Shown: positions 58,988 to 64,000 of the stretch, in pieces
Numbering within the stretch: position 1 is the first letter of the stretch
Layout: each line of letters starts with the position of its first letter
Assembly: GCF_021233055.1 (NCBI RefSeq)
Contig: NZ_CP089538.1
Span: forward strand, 415,501 to 479,500
Origin: Spirosoma oryzicola
Lineage (GTDB): Bacteria; Bacteroidota; Bacteroidia; Cytophagales; Spirosomataceae
Direction: 5' to 3'
DNA length: 64,000 bases
Program-made: the position numbers and the translations under genes
The notes under the pieces: generated by a model
What the model saw: the letters and a program-made list of their open reading frames with translations, nothing else
Database searches by the model: none
What the model was told of the DNA's origin: nothing

Positions 58988-61423
58988 ATGGAAGCAACCC
59001 TGGAGAAACCCAAACCACAAGTAAAAAATCGGACCATCCGGCGCGTAGCCGTATTAGGTTCGGGGATTATGGGATCGCGGATTGCGGCTCATTTCGCCAA
59101 TATCGGTGTAGATGTACTGCTGTTGGACATTGTCCCGAAAGAGCCGAACGATGCCGAAAAAGTAAAAGGGCTAACCGTCGATAGTCCAGCCGTCCGTAAC
59201 CGGATCGTCAACGACGCGTTCCAGACGATGCTAAAAGCAAGTCCCGCTTCGTTGTACGCACCAAAATTTGCCGACCGGGTCAAGCTGGGTAATTTCGATG
59301 ATAATCTAAAGGATATAGCCACCTACGATTGGGTGATCGAGGTAGTCGTTGAACGGCTCGATGTCAAGCGTTCGGTATACGAGCGCGTCGAGCAGTTCCG
59401 CAAACCGGGAACGCTGATCACGTCAAACACGTCGGGTATTCCGATGCACCTGTTGACGGAAGGCCGCAGTGAGGATTTCCGGCGTAACTTCTGCGGAACG
59501 CACTTCTTTAATCCGCCCCGCTACCTGCGTTTGCTCGAAATCATTCCCGGTCCCGACACCGACCCGGCGGTTATCGATTTTCTGGTGAACTACGGGGATT
59601 TGTACCTCGGTAAAACGACCGTTCTGTGTAAAGATACACCCGGCTTTATTGCCAATCGACTCGGTATTCAATCGTTGATTCAAACCATTCGCGTAGCCGA
59701 AGAACTGGGTCTGACGGTCGAGGAAGTCGATAAACTAACCGGACCCGTCGTGGGCCGTCCTAAGTCGGGAACGTTCCGGTTGTCGGATGTGGTCGGTCTG
59801 GACACGACGGTCAACGTAGCCAGCAACCTCGTCAGGATGGAGCACGACGAGTCGCGGTCGTCGTTCGAGTTGCCGTCATCGGTGCAGAAACTGATGGAGA
59901 ACAAGTGGCTGGGCGACAAGACCGGTCAGGGCTATTACAAGAAAACAAAAGACGAGAAAGGGCAGACGCTGATCCTGGCGCTGGACCTGAAAACGTTTGA
60001 GTATAAGCCGTCACAAAAAGTAAAATTCGGAACGCTGGAGAGTACCAAAGCGATTGACAACCTGAAAAAACGGTTTCCGGTGCTGATCGCTGGTAAAGAC
60101 AAGGCAGGTGAGTTTTACCGTCGGACTTTTGCCGATGGGTTCCGTTACGCAACGTATCGCATTCCCGAAATCTCCGATGAACTGTACCGGATCGACGCGG
60201 CTATCACGGCTGGTTTTGGCTGGCAGCTGGGGCTGTTTGAAACCTGGGATGCGATTGGCGTCCGCAAAGGTGTCGAACTGATCGAATCATCTGGTCAGAA
60301 GCCCGCGCCGTGGGTATACGATATGCTCGACGCTGGTTTTGACAGTTTCTATAAGCTGGAAAACGGCAAGCGGAAATACTATGATATTCCAACGAAGAGC
60401 TACAAAGTAATTCCAGGTACGGAGGCATTTACCATTCTGGAAAACTTGAGTAACAACATCGTCTGGAAAAATTCCGGTGCTAACGTTGTCGATCTGGGCG
60501 ACGGCATTCTGAACGTAGAGTTCCGCAGCAAAATGAACACCTTCGGTCAGGAAGTGTCGGAAGCGTTATTAAAAGGAATTTCGCTGGCCGAGAAAGATTT
60601 TCGGGGGCTGGTTGTCGGGAACGATTCGACCGACGCGTTTTCTGCCGGGGCCAACCTCGGAACGCTGTTTATGTATGCCGTTGAGCAGGAGTTCGACGAA
60701 GTAAACCTGATGATTGCGCAGTTTCAGAAGTTGATCACGCGGTTACGCTATTCATCGATACCCGTTATTGTGGCTCCGCATACGCTTACGCTGGGGGGCG
60801 GCTGCGAAGCGGTGCTGCATGCCGACCGGGCGGTTGCCCATGCCGAAAGCTACATTGGGCTGGTCGAAGTGGGTGTCGGGTTGATTCCCGCCGGTGGTGG
60901 TACGAAAGAAATGGCGGCTCGCGCGTCGGATCTCTACCAAACTGGCGATCCCGAATTGAACATTCTGCAAAATGTGTTCATGAACATCGCCACGGCGAAA
61001 GTGTCAACCTCAGCGCAGGAAGCCCGCGACATGAACTACCTCCGCTCGACGGATCAGATCGTTCTAAACCGCAGTCGGCTACTGGCCGAAGCCAAGCAGG
61101 CGGCTATCGAACTGGCAGAGAACGGATACACCCAGCCAAAACCGCGTATGGACATCAAAGTACAGGGAAAAACCGGTATTGCCTTGTTTAAAGCGGGTAT
61201 CACGGCTATGCACATGGGCCGCTACATTTCGGACCACGACCGTAAGATCGTTGACAAGCTGGCGTACGTAATCTGTGGTGGTGATTTAAGCGTTCCGCAA
61301 AACGTATCGGAGCAGTACTTACTCGATCTGGAGCGGGAAGCCTTCCTGTCGCTATCGGGCGAAAAGAAAACGCTGGAACGTATTCAAAGCCTGCTGACGG
61401 GCGGTAAGCCGCTGCGGAATTAG
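58988..61423 (+). CDS. Fused 3-hydroxyacyl-CoA dehydrogenase / enoyl-CoA hydratase
   Basis: This 811-residue protein resembles FadB/FadJ-type beta-oxidation enzymes, with the dehydrogenase first and the hydratase last. The NAD-binding motif GSGIMG is at 24-29, with NTSGIP and GTHFFNPPRYLRLLEII in the dehydrogenase (about 20-300, plus C-terminal 3HCDH parts to about 430). The enoyl-CoA hydratase/isomerase domain (about 500-740) has GLVVGNDSTDAFSAGANL and GGGCEAVLHADRAVAHAES. Domain order is reversed relative to E. coli FadB, as in many Bacteroidota. It would oxidise acyl-CoA chains in the cytoplasm. It follows a MarR regulator. Confidence 0.92.
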   Translation: MEATLEKPKPQVKNRTIRRVAVLGSGIMGSRIAAHFANIGVDVLLLDIVPKEPNDAEKVKGLTVDSPAVRNRIVNDAFQTMLKASPASLYAPKFADRVKLGNFDDNLKDIATYDWVIEVVVERLDVKRSVYERVEQFRKPGTLITSNTSGIPMHLLTEGRSEDFRRNFCGTHFFNPPRYLRLLEIIPGPDTDPAVIDFLVNYGDLYLGKTTVLCKDTPGFIANRLGIQSLIQTIRVAEELGLTVEEVDKLTGPVVGRPKSGTFRLSDVVGLDTTVNVASNLVRMEHDESRSSFELPSSVQKLMENKWLGDKTGQGYYKKTKDEKGQTLILALDLKTFEYKPSQKVKFGTLESTKAIDNLKKRFPVLIAGKDKAGEFYRRTFADGFRYATYRIPEISDELYRIDAAITAGFGWQLGLFETWDAIGVRKGVELIESSGQKPAPWVYDMLDAGFDSFYKLENGKRKYYDIPTKSYKVIPGTEAFTILENLSNNIVWKNSGANVVDLGDGILNVEFRSKMNTFGQEVSEALLKGISLAEKDFRGLVVGNDSTDAFSAGANLGTLFMYAVEQEFDEVNLMIAQFQKLITRLRYSSIPVIVAPHTLTLGGGCEAVLHADRAVAHAESYIGLVEVGVGLIPAGGGTKEMAARASDLYQTGDPELNILQNVFMNIATAKVSTSAQEARDMNYLRSTDQIVLNRSRLLAEAKQAAIELAENGYTQPKPRMDIKVQGKTGIALFKAGITAMHMGRYISDHDRKIVDKLAYVICGGDLSVPQNVSEQYLLDLEREAFLSLSGEKKTLERIQSLLTGGKPLRN

Positions 61424-61437
61424 AAAATCTGATTAGT

Positions 61438-61512
61438 AAACCGGTTGATTGAATGGGGGCATACGCCATATCTTGGAGATATGGCGTATGCCCCCATTCA
61501 ATCAACCGGTTT
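61438..61512. terminator. 75-base perfect hairpin, bidirectional terminator
   Basis: Perfect 36-base arms (61438-61473 and 61477-61512) are separated by only three bases. The core is GAATGGGGGCATACGCCA. It lies between the convergent fatty-acid oxidation gene and DedA gene, 14 bases after one stop codon and 5 bases from the other. Confidence 0.9.
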
Positions 61513-61517
61513 GGCTG

Positions 61518-62159
61518 TTACACCTTCTCCGTTCGTCGTTCTTTGCGGGCGTTCAGATATCCTTTAACCACCGTAAATGTTGTGACTGCCAGGAAGAAAA
61601 TAATAATCCAGTGCACATAGTTAATGATCCACGGAAAGCGCTCTCCGAAGTAAAACCCACCCCCGACGAGCGTTAAGACCCAAATCGCTCCGCCGACAAT
61701 ATTATACAGCATAAAGAAGCGGCTCGGCATGTGAATCAGTCCGGCCAGGATAGGAGCGAAGGTCCGTACGACCGGCAGAAAACGGGAAATAATCAGGGCG
61801 CCGTTTCCGTAACGAACAAACGCATCCCGTGTGTCGTCAATGTATTTCTGCTTGAAAAACAGGGAGTCAGGGCGGTTCTTAATGCGGGCACCGAAGTAAT
61901 AACCCGTCAAATAACCCGTCAGCGAACCTAACACGGCTGCTCCGAAAATGCAGCTCAATAGCAGCCAGAGCGGTACGTTCAAAATCTTTGTCCCTGCAAA
62001 CACGCCTGACAAAAACAGCAGGTAATCGCCCGGCAGGAAAAACCCGAAGATGATTCCGTTCTCGACGAAAATAATAAGCGTGATCAGGACTAAACCACCC
62101 GTTCGGATAATCTCTTCCGAATTTAACAGGTACTGAAAAAAGTCGACAATCTGGTGCAT
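61518..62159 (-). CDS. DedA-family inner-membrane protein
   Basis: This 213-residue protein has five to six hydrophobic segments with the VTT/SNARE-associated DedA motifs: FVENGIIFGFFLPGD (about 32-46, with the acidic residue), GSLTGYLTGYYFGARIKN, and SRFLPVVRTFAPILAGLIHMP with the functional arginine. DedA proteins act as lipid flippases, and some recycle undecaprenyl phosphate or support proton-motive force and antibiotic tolerance. The length is typical. A hairpin-rich gap with GAGTGAAT-like repeats separates it from the ABC-F gene on the same strand. Confidence 0.93.
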   Translation of the reverse strand: MHQIVDFFQYLLNSEEIIRTGGLVLITLIIFVENGIIFGFFLPGDYLLFLSGVFAGTKILNVPLWLLLSCIFGAAVLGSLTGYLTGYYFGARIKNRPDSLFFKQKYIDDTRDAFVRYGNGALIISRFLPVVRTFAPILAGLIHMPSRFFMLYNIVGGAIWVLTLVGGGFYFGERFPWIINYVHWIIIFFLAVTTFTVVKGYLNARKERRTEKV

Positions 62160-62164
62160 ACGTA

Positions 62165-62235
62165 AAGAGTGAAAGAGTCAATGAGTGAAAGAGTGAAGTA
62201 CTGGCGGTTGCTTCGTTCACCCATTCGCTCATTCA
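62165..62235. repeat. GAGTGAAT/ATTCACTC-type low-complexity inverted repeat
   Basis: The left side reads AGAGTGAAAGAGTC then AATGAGTGAAAGAGTG; the right side reads TTCGTTCACCC then ATTCGCTCATTCACGCTC, forming an imperfect hairpin. Similar units occur at 4158-4190 and 45842-45856. It fills the 80-base gap between the DedA and ABC-F genes. Confidence 0.55.
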
Positions 62236-62239
62236 CGCT

Positions 62240-64000
62240 CTAAATATATTCCGCCAGCTCCAGCCAACGGTCTGATTTTGTAGCAATACTTTGATCAATC
62301 TCTTCGATTTCTCGCGACCACGCCGTTAACTGTTCGTGGTGGCCGCCCGTATTCAGTAGACCAATTACCTCGGTTTTCCGTTGCTCCAGCGACTCGATTT
62401 CTTTTTCGAGTGTTTCGTACTCACGAATTTCCTTGAACGACAATTTCTTTTTGGCCGTCGTAGTGCTAACCGCCGTCGCCGGTGAAACTACCTCGCTGGC
62501 GGTTTGGTTCTTAGCCGTGGGCTGCACTGACTTATCGACTTGCGGTACGTTCTTGGGCTGCGAGTCGCGCCATTCGCGGTAATCCGTGTAATTACCCGGA
62601 TAGTCGCGAACTTTACCGGCACCCTCCAATACAAAAACGTGCTCAACGAGCCGATCCATAAAGTAACGGTCGTGGGTAACGATCAGAACACAACCGGAGA
62701 AACTAAGCAAAAAGTCTTCCAGTACGTTGAGCGTCGTGATGTCCAGGTCGTTCGTTGGCTCATCGAGAATCAAGAAGTTCGGATTCTGCACCAACACCAG
62801 TAGCAACTGCAACCGCCGTTTTTCGCCACCGCTTAGCTTCGCCACGTAATCGTACTGCTTCGCGCGGTCGAACAGGAACCGGCTTAGCAACTGACTAGCC
62901 GAAACGGTGTCGCCATTGGCTAGTTTCATCACCTCGGCAACATCCTGTACAACATCGATAACGCGTTGATTTTCGGGAATGTCTAGTTCACTCTGTGTGT
63001 AATACCCAAACTTAACTGTGCCGCCCGTTGTGATCTTTCCCGAATCGGGCCGCAACTGACCCGTCAGCATATTCATCAGTGTGGTTTTACCCATGCCGTT
63101 TTTGCCGATCAGCCCGACGCGGTCGAACCGTTTGAACGTGTACGTAAAATGATCGAGCAGGACTTTTTCATCGAATCGTTTGCTTAGATTTTCGACTTCC
63201 AGAATCTTGGTGCCAAGCCGGGCGGTACGCAGGTTTAAATCCAGATCGCCGTCGCTGCGACGACCGCTTGTTTTTTCTTTCAGGTCCTCAAACGCGTCGA
63301 TCCGGTACTGGGCTTTGGTACCCCGCGCTTTGGGCTGCCGACGCATCCACTCCAGTTCGCGCCGGAAGGTGTTTCGGTCTTTCGCCAGTTCCGACGCTGC
63401 GGCTTGTTCGCGCTCGTCTTTCTTTTCCAGAAAATACGCGTAGTTGCCTTTGTAGGTGTATAGCTGGCCATTGTCGAGTTCCGCGATCTGATTGCAGACC
63501 CGATCCAGGAAATAACGGTCGTGGGAGACCATCAGCAACGTACCGTTGTTCGTGTTGAGGAAGTTTTCGAGGTATTCAATCGCTTCCAGGTCGAGGTGGT
63601 TGGTTGGCTCGTCCAGAATAAGCAAATCAGGGTTCTGGATCAGTACCCGTGCCAGCGCAACCCGCTTGCGTTGCCCACCCGACAGCGACCCTACCGGCTG
63701 TTCGACATTCTGAATGCCCAACTCCCCGAGGATTTGCCGAATCTGGGACTCGTAATCCCAGGCTTCTAGCTTTTCCATGTCCGACATAGCTTGTTCGAGC
63801 GCTGCGTGATCGTCGTTGGCCAACGCATGTTCGTAGGCACGTACCGCATCGAGTTGGGCGCTATCGCCCGCCAGTACGACATTCATCACAGTCAGGGCAT
63901 CGTTGAGGTCGGGTTGTTGATCGAGGTAGCCGATACTAATATCTTTCCGGTGGCTAACAATACCGGCGTCGGGGGGCGCTGCTCCGGCTAGGATGGAAAG
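62240..64000 (-). CDS. ABC-F ATPase, Uup-like (5' end cut by the window edge)
   Basis: The frame is open from the stop at 62240 through 64000, giving 586 residues; roughly the first 40, with the first Walker A, lie beyond the window. Residues continue as LSILAGAAPPDAGIVSHRKD at the cut. Domain 1 has signature LSGGQRKRVALARVL and LLILDEPTNHLD; the linker has the GTKAQYRIDAFEDL and AKGTKA-like arm; domain 2 has Walker A GLIGKNGMGKTTLMN, signature LSGGEKRRLQLLLVL and Walker B. A C-terminal coiled-coil (about the last 80 residues) matches Uup, not EttA. ABC-F proteins act on ribosomes, or in Uup on branched DNA. An internal ATG at 63889 is not the true start. Confidence 0.92.
   Translation of the reverse strand, partial: LSILAGAAPPDAGIVSHRKDISIGYLDQQPDLNDALTVMNVVLAGDSAQLDAVRAYEHALANDDHAALEQAMSDMEKLEAWDYESQIRQILGELGIQNVEQPVGSLSGGQRKRVALARVLIQNPDLLILDEPTNHLDLEAIEYLENFLNTNNGTLLMVSHDRYFLDRVCNQIAELDNGQLYTYKGNYAYFLEKKDEREQAAASELAKDRNTFRRELEWMRRQPKARGTKAQYRIDAFEDLKEKTSGRRSDGDLDLNLRTARLGTKILEVENLSKRFDEKVLLDHFTYTFKRFDRVGLIGKNGMGKTTLMNMLTGQLRPDSGKITTGGTVKFGYYTQSELDIPENQRVIDVVQDVAEVMKLANGDTVSASQLLSRFLFDRAKQYDYVAKLSGGEKRRLQLLLVLVQNPNFLILDEPTNDLDITTLNVLEDFLLSFSGCVLIVTHDRYFMDRLVEHVFVLEGAGKVRDYPGNYTDYREWRDSQPKNVPQVDKSVQPTAKNQTASEVVSPATAVSTTTAKKKLSFKEIREYETLEKEIESLEQRKTEVIGLLNTGGHHEQLTAWSREIEEIDQSIATKSDRWLELAEYI

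Noticed and set aside
1..64000. CRISPR array, prophage, insertion sequence or toxin-antitoxin system
   Set aside because: No regularly spaced direct repeats, transposase, integrase, phage structural gene or small paired toxin-antitoxin genes were found.

Overview
The window is a stretch of chromosome from a member of the Bacteroidota, most likely the order Cytophagales and probably Spirosoma or a close relative. The genus is an inference from gene content and style; no 16S gene is present. Supporting signs are the uppS-bamA-ompH-ompH outer-membrane cluster, a TonB-dependent receptor paired with a DUF4249 lipoprotein, an S46 dipeptidyl-peptidase, a Nudix-type arabinose regulator, a TAnnTTTG-type promoter before a tRNA gene, and many exported lipoproteins and Tat substrates. 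Coding sequence is moderately GC-rich, with AT-rich patches at 1-640 and 55.8-56.9 kb. I see no phage, insertion sequence, CRISPR array or plasmid function.

Layout. 1-3.2 kb: an AT-rich left end, an acyltransferase-3 membrane protein, tRNA-Arg(CCG) and an AI-2E family permease. 3.4-8.2 kb: a PhoB/PhoR-like two-component pair, a retropepsin-like protease with PDZ, triosephosphate isomerase and a DUF985 cupin. 8.1-10.4 kb: an operon on the minus strand of an ECF sigma factor, a membrane protein (probable anti-sigma factor) and an exported adhesin-like protein. 10.6-18 kb: S46 peptidase, NDH-2-type dehydrogenase, TonB receptor plus DUF4249 lipoprotein. 18-21.6 kb: DAHP synthase/chorismate mutase fusion, proline dehydrogenase, lipoprotein signal peptidase. 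21.7-28.4 kb: an exported Ig-like protein and the envelope cluster uppS-bamA-ompH-ompH. 28.7-34.8 kb: fasciclin lipoprotein, metallo-beta-lactamase-fold hydrolase, two-domain FKBP isomerase, SDR dehydrogenase, YjjG-like phosphatase, a small 2Fe-2S protein and a methyltransferase. 34.9-39.9 kb: three exported sugar-related proteins with twin-arginine signals (Gfo/Idh/MocA oxidoreductase, TIM-barrel isomerase/epimerase, GH125). 40.1-47.9 kb: an L-arabinose utilisation cluster (Nudix AraR, araB, araA, GH51 arabinofuranosidase, araD, galM). 48-52.9 kb: a ScyD/ScyE-like lipoprotein and a 1188-residue ThuA/sugar dehydrogenase/PKD/cytochrome c fusion. 53-58.2 kb: a ComM-like ATPase, rsmH, an AT-rich orphan gene and a TlpA-like lipoprotein. 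58.4-64 kb: MarR regulator, FadB/FadJ-like fusion, DedA protein, and an ABC-F ATPase cut by the right edge.

The best functional story is the arabinose cluster. GH51 would release arabinose, the epimerase would equilibrate anomers, and AraA, AraB and AraD would convert arabinose to xylulose 5-phosphate. A 34-base imperfect palindrome in the araR-araB gap is a strong operator candidate. Two extended hairpins sit between cistrons of this operon.

The most unusual non-coding signals are a dispersed palindromic repeat family built on GGTGGTGTCGG/CCGACACCACC (copies at 36.5, 52.9 and 54.7 kb, two bracketing the ComM gene), and very long near-perfect inverted repeats between convergent genes, the longest with 36-base arms and a 3-base loop. 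I found no clearly novel multi-gene system; the repeat family is the most promising undescribed element.
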